The translations under genes and the position numbers were made by a program. The notes beneath the pieces were generated by a model that searched no databases, had not been told where the DNA came from, and worked only from the letters and a program-made list of their open reading frames with translations. Shown here piece after piece: positions 1 to 6,319 of a stretch of 64,000 nt of DNA. Location: assembly GCA_016704425.1 (NCBI GenBank), contig JADJAC010000010.1:365501-429500 (forward strand), given 5' to 3'. The stretch is from Sphingomonadales bacterium (GTDB lineage Bacteria > Pseudomonadota > Alphaproteobacteria > Sphingomonadales > Sphingomonadaceae). The stretch's first letter is position 1. Each line of letters opens with the position of its first letter.

Positions 1-457
1 CGCCCACGGCGACTCGAACTTCCGCATCGGCTGCATTCCCGCCTGTCACATCGGGAATTGCGGGCTGGCGTGAACCCACGACCTGCACGCCGCCTATCCG
101 CAGAGCTTCCGCATCGAGCCGACCGAGAACCCATTGGCTGGCTGTTCGCACAGCTTCCAGGCCATCTGCCAGGCTCCAGACGCGCATGCCGGGCTGCGAT
201 GGCGTGAAGCGCCAGCCGTTTTCTGTCCAGCAGGCGATGGCGTTGTCGCGCCCGGCCCAGGCACCCGCGGCCCCTGTGCCAACGATCCAGCATTGGCCGG
301 GCTGTGGAGGGGGCGGAATCGCCGCCGGAGCGACGGCCTGAACGATCGCCTGGACGAGTATATCCGCCAGCGTGAGCGCCTCATTGTGCGTGATTTCCTT
401 TTGCGCCTGGCCGCAGGCAAGGAGGGGAAACCCCAATCGCGGTGTCACTTCAGTCAT
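1..457 (-). CDS. DUF2793 domain protein, distal gene of the GTA locus (partial)
   Basis: The gene starts at an ATG (457-455) with an AAGGA Shine-Dalgarno 8 nt upstream and runs off the left edge after 152 codons. The N-terminus reads MTEVTPRLGFPLLACGQAQK, followed by an NEALTLADILVQ segment, which is how DUF2793 proteins begin. From family knowledge, DUF2793 genes commonly follow the gp15-like tail gene in sphingomonad GTA clusters, and here the gene sits 12 nt after a gp15 remnant. Its function is unknown; a particle-associated role is inference. The 3' end is not visible. Confidence 0.8.
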   Translation of the reverse strand, partial: MTEVTPRLGFPLLACGQAQKEITHNEALTLADILVQAIVQAVAPAAIPPPPQPGQCWIVGTGAAGAWAGRDNAIACWTENGWRFTPSQPGMRVWSLADGLEAVRTASQWVLGRLDAEALRIGGVQVVGSRQPAIPDVTGGNAADAEVRVAVG

Positions 458-469
458 GGCTTGGATCCT

Positions 470-799
470 TCAGGTCAGAAAAAGCGTGATCGTTGCAGGG
501 CGCGAAAGGCCGAAGCTGCCCATCTGGCATATCTCGACGACCATTGCCGTTGCGCCGCTCGCGCGATCGGCCGCACGATCGGAAGCGGAATAGGTAAAGC
601 GCGTTTCCGGGTGCTCGAAGACGCGCCGTTGCAGACCGTCCGGCATCATCGCGATACGGTAACGCTCAGTCTCCTCCGCCAGCGGTGCATCAACACCGTC
701 GAGCCATCGCCAGCCTGCACGGCTGCGGCGCACCCAGCGTATCTCGGTATCGCCATTGTCCAGCAGGTCTGCCCTCAGATGCACCGGGGCAAGCGGCAA
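470..799 (-). pseudogene. 3' remnant of GTA gp15-like tail/baseplate protein
   Basis: These 109 codons match the extreme C-terminus of the large RcGTA gp15-type tail protein: LAPVHLRAD, IRWVRRSRAGWRWLDGVDAPL, EETERYRI and a Gly-Leu-Ser-Arg-Pro-Ala ending. The normal protein is over 1000 residues long, and here nothing of it lies upstream. An in-frame TGA (805-803) sits two codons before the first recognisable residue, and the only start would be a TTG at 799. The segment overlaps the 3' end of the secreted hypothetical gene by 25 nt, marking a recombination junction near position 795. Expression as a protein is doubtful. Confidence 0.75.
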
Positions 800-1104
800 A
801 CTTCAACATCATACCACCGGGTCAATCCGCCTGCCGCCTCCACAAACAGCAGGATATGGCGTTCCCCCGCGAAACTCCGCGTATCAACGATATATCGGAC
901 ACGGTACTGACGAGCCTTGGGGTCTTGGAACCGGAACCGGCTGTGTGAAAGACAATAAAGGCTTGCCGTCACATCCGAAACATCTTGTGTTGATGATGCG
1001 GCGGCAGGCGTCGATGCAGCGACGGCGGCACTCGTCATGAGCGCGATCGATACCAGATGACGAGTGAGAATGGCCGTTACCTCAGCTTGGGCCCGGTTGG
1101 GCAT
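775..1104 (-). CDS. Secreted hypothetical protein between immunity gene and gp15 remnant
   Basis: This is a 109-residue protein whose N-terminus looks like a signal peptide: a hydrophobic LVSIALMTSAAVAAS segment followed by TPAAASS. The mature part has three cysteines and many aromatic and basic residues (CLSHSRFRF, YRVRYIVD, LTRWYDVEVCR). I do not recognise a family. It starts 20 nt after the immunity gene stop and so probably belongs to the same transcript. Its last codons are shared with the gp15 remnant in another frame, so the present C-terminus may have been created by the recombination that removed the GTA structural genes. An accessory or second immunity role is possible but unsupported. 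Confidence 0.5.
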   Translation of the reverse strand: MPNRAQAEVTAILTRHLVSIALMTSAAVAASTPAAASSTQDVSDVTASLYCLSHSRFRFQDPKARQYRVRYIVDTRSFAGERHILLFVEAAGGLTRWYDVEVCRLPRCI

Positions 1105-1124
1105 GCTCGATCAGAAAAGGGCCA

Positions 1125-1544
1125 TCAGATATCATATCCGTAAAGGCGCCTGAATTTCTCGATCTCGAGCGTATTGTCCATTGCCCTGTTGCCAGCGTAT
1201 TCCCTCAACACACGCATCGCCCGATCGCCTGAAAACTCTTCCTGATCGAGGTCTTCGGGATAATCAAATTCCGCCGTGAACTTCCCGTCTGCCATCGAAT
1301 AACGCATCGCTTGCCAGCGACTCCGCTTCTGTTCCAATTCCCACAACGCCATTGCGGCCCAGAAAATCTCCATGTCCGCAACATGAAAGATCATCCGGTC
1401 GCCGCCGTCTTCAAGGATGTAGGCTTCGCCCATATTCTCCTCAATTTCAGCATAGAGAAAGCAATTCTCGCTATTCCCATTCAGCTGAACGTCCACGAGG
1501 CGGCCGATTTCCTCAAGAATTTCGCCCTTGTCCGTCATCGTCAT
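1125..1544 (-). CDS. YezG/DUF600-type immunity protein
   Basis: The 139-residue product carries the YezG/DUF600 hallmarks: an N-terminal amphipathic helix (ILEEIGRLVDVQ), then FLYAEIEENMGEAYI, and near the C-terminus DGKFTAEFDYPEDLDQEEF and MRVLREYAG. YezG-type proteins neutralise nuclease toxin domains in the cytoplasm. The ATG at 1544 is preferred because AAGGAAGG lies about 7 nt upstream, overlapping the end of the toxin frame; the toxin stop ends only 4 nt before the ATG, so the two are translationally coupled. An ATG at 1583 is an alternative with no better ribosome binding site. Base composition is lower in GC than the portal region. The pairing with the upstream nuclease is inferred from adjacency and family knowledge. 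Confidence 0.82.
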   Translation of the reverse strand: MTMTDKGEILEEIGRLVDVQLNGNSENCFLYAEIEENMGEAYILEDGGDRMIFHVADMEIFWAAMALWELEQKRSRWQAMRYSMADGKFTAEFDYPEDLDQEEFSGDRAMRVLREYAGNRAMDNTLEIEKFRRLYGYDI

Positions 1545-1548
1545 CGCG

Positions 1549-3315
1549 CTACCTTCCTTGGCCATTCGGAAAATTTTTGACATGAATTTCCTTGCCGTCG
1601 AAATACATGACATTGATCGCCGATGGACGCCGAGAACCGCGCGGATATTGCGGAATAATGGCAAATGTGACTTTTTTGCCAGCCTTAGTGAGTCTTTGCC
1701 ACTTGTTTTCCAGCTTGCGATAGCCGCTTCGGTTGAAATTTGCGTCCTGGGCAAAATGGTTGAAGTCTTTGTCAGGGCCACCGAATTCTCGGGCAACATA
1801 ATGTCCGCCCTCATCTGACGGCAGTCGGTCCGGCACTCCCGCCCGCCGTTGTGCGGACCGCGAGCGCCGTTGCCCCGGATCCAGTCTCACGGTGCCGCCA
1901 GCCCGGCGCGTTCGGTTTTCGCTGTCCAGATCGAAATCATAACCATTCTCGGTGATCCGGTGCATGCGGTCAGTTGCGCTTCGCGAGCGCGATACGATTT
2001 GGCCGAGACTGGGCGTCTTGTGAGCCGTGCTTGGGCTCGGTTGTGGCACGGAGACGACCGGCTTTGGCCGCGGAGGCACCTTAAATCGGCCCGTTGCGCC
2101 ACCGCCCCCAAAGCTGCCGCCCCCAGCGGACAAGGATCCACCTTGCCTGAATGTGAAGCGGCCATTCGTGGGGTCGTGCCAGGGATTGAACTTGACTTCG
2201 ACCCGTTCAGACGCGCGTGGCCCGGGCTGTGGCACAAATCCAAGCATGACGCGCTTTTCGTTGAGGCTCAGAAAATCCGCCCCATTCACCTGCGCCCACA
2301 GCCTCTCCCGGTCTTCCGAAAGTGCGGGCACCTGGTCGAGATCGACGGACAGTTTCAGCCCGGCAAACCAGGGCGATAGCCCCTCGGCCAGCGCATCGAG
2401 GATCTTGCCCGCCAGCGGCAGGATCGCCTGCCGCCACAGGGCCTTGTTGGCCTCGCGGTAATTTGCATAGGTCGCATCGCCCGGCAGGCCGAGCAGCACC
2501 GGCGGCACGCCGAACGCCAGCGCAATCTCGCGCGCGGCGGCCGCCTTCAGTCCGGCAAAATCCATGTCGGTGGGCGAAAGCGACATCGCCTGCCAGCGCA
2601 GCCCGCCTTCGAGCAGCATCGGCCGCCCGGCATTGCCGGAGCCGGAGAAGCTCTCCTCCATTTCCTGGCGCAACCGGGTAAACTGGTCCGTGGTCAGCGT
2701 CTCGCTGCCCTCGGCAACGAGCGCACCCGATGGCCGCGCGGCATTGTCGAGCAGGGCCTTGTTCCAGCGTGTGGCGGCATTATGCGCGGCCATGGCACCG
2801 GCCGCCGCGTCGAGGCAGCCAAGCCCGTAATGATCGTCGAGCGGATGATGCGTCCGGATGTGGATCACCCGGTCGCGCGCAAGCCGCGTCGTTGCCGCCC
2901 CGGCGCGATAGACAAAGGCCATGGGCCATCCGCGCGGGTCCGGCTCGACACTCACCCGTTCGGGGCGGAGGGCGAACAGTTCGGCCGGAGCGCCATCGGG
3001 CCCGGCGAGCAGTTCGACATAGGCATTCCCGTGCAGCAGCAGCTGCATCGCAACCGTTTCGAGGAGGGATTGGCCGCCACTCGTTGCCGAGACGAGTGCC
3101 AGTGCCTTGGGCTCTGATGTGCTCAGCGGCGCCGATGCAACCCCTTCCGCCACCAGCCGCACCGCGCGCTGCGCCACGGCATTGCCAAGATAAAGCTCCC
3201 GCAACTGCGCTTCGTAGGAGCGCGGCCAGTCAGCCGAACCCCAGGTTGAAAAGCCGTGCGAAAGCAGCGGACGCGCTACCGCGCGCCCGGCCGATTTCCA
3301 GCCGAACAATTTCAT
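1549..3315 (-). CDS. GTA portal protein fused to a DNA/RNA non-specific endonuclease toxin domain
   Basis: This is a 588-residue fusion in one open frame. Residues 1-363 are an HK97-type portal as in RcGTA gp3 (LYLGNAVAQRAVRLVAEGV, LLLHGNAYVELL, FGVPPVLLGLPGDATYANYRE, NEKRVMLGF). Residues 376-393 form a linker box, FNPWHDPTNGRFTFRQGG, followed by Gly-rich (394-410) and Pro-rich (411-435) stretches. Residues about 455-588 match the Endonuclea_NS_2 type: SDEGGHYVAREFGGP with His505, FAQDANFNRSGYRKLENKW, and an RGSRRPSAINVMYF strand. The start has GGAG 6 nt upstream. Hand-counted GC is 46% at 1561-1740 (toxin) against 73% at 2581-2640 (portal), suggesting the toxin end was acquired. A YezG-type immunity gene follows. 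The enzyme would cleave nucleic acid if active; delivery by a particle is inference. Confidence 0.88.
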   Translation of the reverse strand: MKLFGWKSAGRAVARPLLSHGFSTWGSADWPRSYEAQLRELYLGNAVAQRAVRLVAEGVASAPLSTSEPKALALVSATSGGQSLLETVAMQLLLHGNAYVELLAGPDGAPAELFALRPERVSVEPDPRGWPMAFVYRAGAATTRLARDRVIHIRTHHPLDDHYGLGCLDAAAGAMAAHNAATRWNKALLDNAARPSGALVAEGSETLTTDQFTRLRQEMEESFSGSGNAGRPMLLEGGLRWQAMSLSPTDMDFAGLKAAAAREIALAFGVPPVLLGLPGDATYANYREANKALWRQAILPLAGKILDALAEGLSPWFAGLKLSVDLDQVPALSEDRERLWAQVNGADFLSLNEKRVMLGFVPQPGPRASERVEVKFNPWHDPTNGRFTFRQGGSLSAGGGSFGGGGATGRFKVPPRPKPVVSVPQPSPSTAHKTPSLGQIVSRSRSATDRMHRITENGYDFDLDSENRTRRAGGTVRLDPGQRRSRSAQRRAGVPDRLPSDEGGHYVAREFGGPDKDFNHFAQDANFNRSGYRKLENKWQRLTKAGKKVTFAIIPQYPRGSRRPSAINVMYFDGKEIHVKNFPNGQGR

Positions 3316-3318
3316 GAT

Positions 3319-3534
3319 CTACTCCGCAGTGTCGGCGGGGAACTTCGTCGGTGCCGTGGTCGCAGCCGCCAGCCCGGTGCCGAAGATCAGCGCGGCAACC
3401 TGCCCGGCCTTGCCGATTGTTTCGATGACTTCGGCAGGCGCACCCACCGCAATGGCGACCGTCGCCAACCCGACATAGGTGGATTTTTCGGACAAGCGCC
3501 GTCCTGCCCAGCGGGCAATCTTCTTGAACAACAT
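3319..3534 (-). CDS. Small membrane protein between terminase and portal (holin-like)
   Basis: A 71-residue protein with a basic N-terminus (MLFKKIARWAGRRLSEKS) and one or two hydrophobic stretches (YVGLATVAIAVGAP and VAALIFGTGLAAATT). Small proteins of this kind occur between the terminase and portal genes of sphingomonad GTA loci. They resemble phage proteins annotated as holin-like, but no catalytic or diagnostic motif allows a firm call. The stop lies 4 nt from the portal ATG and the gene is 34 nt downstream of the terminase, consistent with one transcript. Retention of this gene while the head and tail genes were lost is notable. Confidence 0.6.
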   Translation of the reverse strand: MLFKKIARWAGRRLSEKSTYVGLATVAIAVGAPAEVIETIGKAGQVAALIFGTGLAAATTAPTKFPADTAE

Positions 3535-3568
3535 TTCTTTTTCCTTTCTGGATATGGGCGCGGGAGCG

Positions 3569-4876
3569 TCAGACCGTCCGCACGCGCGGGCCGGTCAATC
3601 GCTTGCCCAGCATCAATTCTGTCAGGGCCCAGACGAGGGCATCGGCCCGGTCCGGCGATGTGCCGGGACCTTCATAGGCACCGCCCGCGATCAGCCCGCA
3701 CATTTCATCTTCAAGCGCGGGGAACGCACCGGCGTGATGGACGCGCCCCTTTTCATAGAGCGCCGCCACTGGTTCTGCCCGCGCCACCTTGCCGCGGCTG
3801 GCGTGGACGAGGCGGATCGGCAACGAGACGTCAGCCGCCCGCAGCACGCTCTCGACCATGTCCCCGCCATTGTTCTTTTCGGCAATCACCCGATCGACCT
3901 GCCACTGCGTCGCTGCATCCGACACGGCCTGGGCCCAACCATCGGGGGACCGGCCTGAAACGCTGGCATCGGCCAGCACCCAGGCCTTGCCGCTCGCGCA
4001 CAGTCCGGCAACGACAATCCCGCACGCATCGCCGTCACGGCTTGCAGGCGGATCGACCCCGATCACGACGCGCACGAGCGGCGGAACGATGCGCATCCGG
4101 CAATCCTCAAGGCGCGCCCGCGTCCAGAGCGCGCCTTCGGCATCCTCGATCAGTTCGCCGTCCAGTTCCTGACGACCGATCCGCCGATTGCCATACTCAG
4201 CCTTCATCGCCCGCAGATAGGCCAGCGGCAGGTTCGCGGCATTGTCCGCTGTCCGACCCTGTGTCAGGCGCACATCCGCCGACCCGTGGAGCTGCTTGAG
4301 AAGCGGCACCGGACGCGGCGTCGTGGTGGCCATGGCCTGCGGCTGCGTACCGAGCCGCAGCCCCATCATCAGATTGTCCCATGCCGCAAGCGCATAGGGC
4401 CATTTTGCAATCTCGTCGGCCCAGGCGATGTGATGCTGCGGACCTCGCAGGGCCTCGGGCTCGGCGGCCGAATAGATGCGGGCTTCCGCGCCATTGTCCC
4501 AGCTCAGTTTGCGCAGCGAAGGCTCCCACCGGACCGGCATGCCGCCCGCCGCACTGGCCAGCAAACCGCTTTCGCCTTCGATCATGACCGCGCGTGCCTC
4601 GACAATCGTCGCCGCGACCAGCGCAATCCGCAAATCCCCGTCGCTCTCCGCGCGCTCGCGGACCCATTCGGCCCCCATTCGTGTCTTGCCAAAGCCGCGC
4701 CCCGCCATCACCAGCCAGATCCGCCAGTCTCCCTCGGGCTCGGCCTGCGCCGCCAGCCTCCAAAAGCGCCAGGACTGCGACGAGGCCTGCAGGTCAGCCG
4801 TTTTCGCGCGCCGGATGATGGCCGCCGCGCGGTCCGGCGGCATGAGCGCAAGCTCTTCAGCCGTGTGGCGCAACAT
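3569..4876 (-). CDS. GTA large terminase (DNA packaging ATPase/nuclease)
   Basis: A 435-residue product close to the length of RcGTA gp2. The ATPase part has Walker A AGRGFGKT (58-65), Walker B IAWADE (150-155) and the coupling segment ATTTPRP. The RNase H-like nuclease part has its acidic residues in GVDPPAS (Asp275), IAEKNNGG (Glu333) and SPDRADALVWAL (Asp409, Asp412). All catalytic motifs are intact, so the gene looks functional despite the loss of capsid and tail genes. It overlaps the small-terminase-like gene by 20 nt. The protein would translocate DNA into a prohead through the portal; with no capsid gene nearby its present substrate is unclear. Confidence 0.92.
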   Translation of the reverse strand: MLRHTAEELALMPPDRAAAIIRRAKTADLQASSQSWRFWRLAAQAEPEGDWRIWLVMAGRGFGKTRMGAEWVRERAESDGDLRIALVAATIVEARAVMIEGESGLLASAAGGMPVRWEPSLRKLSWDNGAEARIYSAAEPEALRGPQHHIAWADEIAKWPYALAAWDNLMMGLRLGTQPQAMATTTPRPVPLLKQLHGSADVRLTQGRTADNAANLPLAYLRAMKAEYGNRRIGRQELDGELIEDAEGALWTRARLEDCRMRIVPPLVRVVIGVDPPASRDGDACGIVVAGLCASGKAWVLADASVSGRSPDGWAQAVSDAATQWQVDRVIAEKNNGGDMVESVLRAADVSLPIRLVHASRGKVARAEPVAALYEKGRVHHAGAFPALEDEMCGLIAGGAYEGPGTSPDRADALVWALTELMLGKRLTGPRVRTV

Positions 4877-5318
4877 CGGATTTCGCCGCTTCGGCCCGCT
4901 GATGCATCAGCGCGATGCGATCAAGAATACGCGCCCTGAGCTGGGCCGGATCGACCTTGCGCGCTGCGGGCGCCATCCCCTTGACCGCGGGACGATGCTG
5001 CGCAAGCAGGCTGAGCCCGAGGCGGTGACGGGCCGCATCCCGCTTCAGCACATCCGGATCGGCAGTGTCGGGCCCCTTGCCAAGCGCGGCCTCGAGCAGC
5101 GAGGCCTCAAGCCGCGCATAGCCTTCGGCCAGCGCTTCGCTCCATTCCAGGCGAAACTCCGGTGATTTGATACGCAGCGCATAGACGCTGGACGCCGGCA
5201 TCCCGGCCTTGCGGGCCGATGCCGCAACATTGGCTGTCTCGGCCAGCTCGGCAAGGAACACGCCGCGCGCAGCCTTTGTCCATCCCGGTCGCTTCGCTGG
5301 CGCCTTCCTTGATGCCAT
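4857..5318 (-). CDS. GTA gp1-like small terminase/DNA-binding protein
   Basis: A 153-residue protein beginning MASRKAPAKRPGWTKAARG with an N-terminal helix-turn-helix-like segment (VFLAELAETANVAASARKAGMPASSVYALRIKSPEF cut by turns around residues 20-50) that resembles small terminase subunits. The ATG at 5318 is chosen because AAGGA lies 7 nt upstream and because the extension above it has no family character. It is the first gene of the GTA-type operon, 100 nt downstream of a strong promoter, and overlaps the large terminase gene by 20 nt. In RcGTA the small terminase has lost specific cos/pac recognition; whether that holds here cannot be read from sequence. Confidence 0.75.
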   Translation of the reverse strand: MASRKAPAKRPGWTKAARGVFLAELAETANVAASARKAGMPASSVYALRIKSPEFRLEWSEALAEGYARLEASLLEAALGKGPDTADPDVLKRDAARHRLGLSLLAQHRPAVKGMAPAARKVDPAQLRARILDRIALMHQRAEAAKSDVAPHG

Positions 5319-5417
5319 CCTCAAATCCTTTCGACACAAAAAAGGGCCGCAAAGGCGTCTCCGCCCGCAGCCCATCGCAGCACCCTCGCCGCGATTCGCA
5401 TTTTTCCATTGAACGAC

Positions 5418-5446
5418 TTTTAGACAAAACAGCGGGACGCTGTCAA
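5418..5446 (-). promoter_or_regulatory. Sigma70-like promoter of the GTA-type operon with embedded dyad
   Basis: On the minus strand TTGACA (5446-5441) is separated by exactly 17 nt from CTAAAA (5423-5418). The spacer holds a perfect dyad, ACAGCG-GGA-CGCTGT (5429-5443 on the plus strand), which overlaps the -35 end and could be an operator. It lies about 100 nt upstream of the first gene of the locus in an AT-rich stretch. Confidence 0.65.
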
Positions 5447-5513
5447 GTATTAATTACCAAATAGGAGATTATTGGAGAACAAATAGGATTATATAAGTGG
5501 GAATCCCCAGCAT

Positions 5514-5582
5514 CTTCGCGCTTTTGCGTCTTCGTGTCGGCCAAAGACTTCCGCTTCACACGAAGACGCAAAGCCCGCGAAG
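5514..5582. repeat. Imperfect inverted repeat, 24-25 nt arms
   Basis: The left arm at 5514-5537 and the right arm at 5558-5582 are near-perfect reverse complements (core TTTGCGTCTTCGTGT against ACACGAAGACGCAAA) around a 20-nt loop. The element resembles dispersed extragenic palindromes of sphingomonads. No second copy of this exact sequence was noticed in the window. Confidence 0.75.
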
Positions 5583-5665
5583 TTTCCGGCGATCAAGGTT
5601 GGAATATCGCATGCAACCCTGTTATCGAACCTGCGACCATTGACCCAAGCCTGAAAGCCCGATTC

Positions 5666-6319
5666 ATGAAATTCTTCGTCGATACCGCCGATACCAAGGA
5701 CATTGCAGAACTTGCCGCCACCGGCCTGCTCGACGGTGTCACGACCAACCCGTCGCTCATCCACAAATCGGGCCGCGATTTCATGGACGTGACCAAGGAG
5801 ATCTGCGGTTTGGTCGATGGCCCGGTTTCCGCCGAGGTCGTGGCGCTCGATCACCCGACGATGATGAAGGAAGCGGAGATCCTTCGGAAGATTGCAGACA
5901 ATGTCTGCATCAAGGTGCCATTGACAATCGATGGCCTGAAAACTTGCAAGGCCCTGACCAGCGAGGGCACGATGGTCAACGTCACGCTCTGTTTTTCCGC
6001 CAACCAGGCGCTGCTCGCTGCCAAGGCCGGTGCGACATTCGTGTCCCCGTTTGTTGGGCGGCACGATGACAATGGCTTCGACGGAATGGCGCTGATCGAG
6101 GACATTCGCCTGATCTATGACAATTATGATTTCGGCACGGAAATTCTTGTCGCCTCGGTCCGCCATGCGATCCACGTCCTCCAATCGGCCAAGATCGGCG
6201 CCGATGTCATGACGGCGCCGCCGGCAGTCATCCGTTCGCTCTTCAACCATGTCCTCACCGACAAGGGCATTGCCGGCTTCCTCGCCGATTGGGAAAAGAC
6301 GGGGCAGAAGATCGGGTGA
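5666..6319 (+). CDS. tal: Transaldolase (fructose-6-phosphate aldolase-type subfamily)
   Basis: A 217-residue TIM-barrel protein, the length of the short transaldolase/FSA (MipB/TalC) subfamily. It starts MKFFVDTADTKDIAEL and keeps GVTTNPSLI and CIKVPLT with the Schiff-base Lys83, then SANQALLAAKAGATFVSPFVGR. It would transfer dihydroxyacetone units between sugar phosphates in the non-oxidative pentose phosphate pathway in the cytoplasm. The ATG at 5666 is the family start; upstream in-frame sequence comes from the inverted repeat. The stop overlaps the GTG of the downstream recombinase gene by 4 nt (GTGA). Confidence 0.93.
   Translation: MKFFVDTADTKDIAELAATGLLDGVTTNPSLIHKSGRDFMDVTKEICGLVDGPVSAEVVALDHPTMMKEAEILRKIADNVCIKVPLTIDGLKTCKALTSEGTMVNVTLCFSANQALLAAKAGATFVSPFVGRHDDNGFDGMALIEDIRLIYDNYDFGTEILVASVRHAIHVLQSAKIGADVMTAPPAVIRSLFNHVLTDKGIAGFLADWEKTGQKIG

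Larger units (their letters stand above)
5319..5665. other. Divergent intergenic region, GTA locus / transaldolase
   Basis: About 350 nt without a gene. It holds the GTA-side promoter (5418-5446), an AT-rich stretch around 5445-5500 with a TATATAA run at 5490-5496 that may serve the transaldolase gene, and a large inverted repeat (5514-5582). No small ORF with a convincing ribosome binding site was found. Confidence 0.6.

Noticed and set aside
1549..3315. Portal-toxin fusion as an assembly or frameshift artefact
   Set aside because: The frame stays open through the portal end, linker and nuclease, the linker has a recognisable NPWHDP-type box, and an immunity gene follows at once. An accidental join would not be expected to give all three.
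3256..4299. Plus-strand frame of about 347 codons opposite the terminase
   Set aside because: Arg/Pro-rich shadow of the terminase coding strand.
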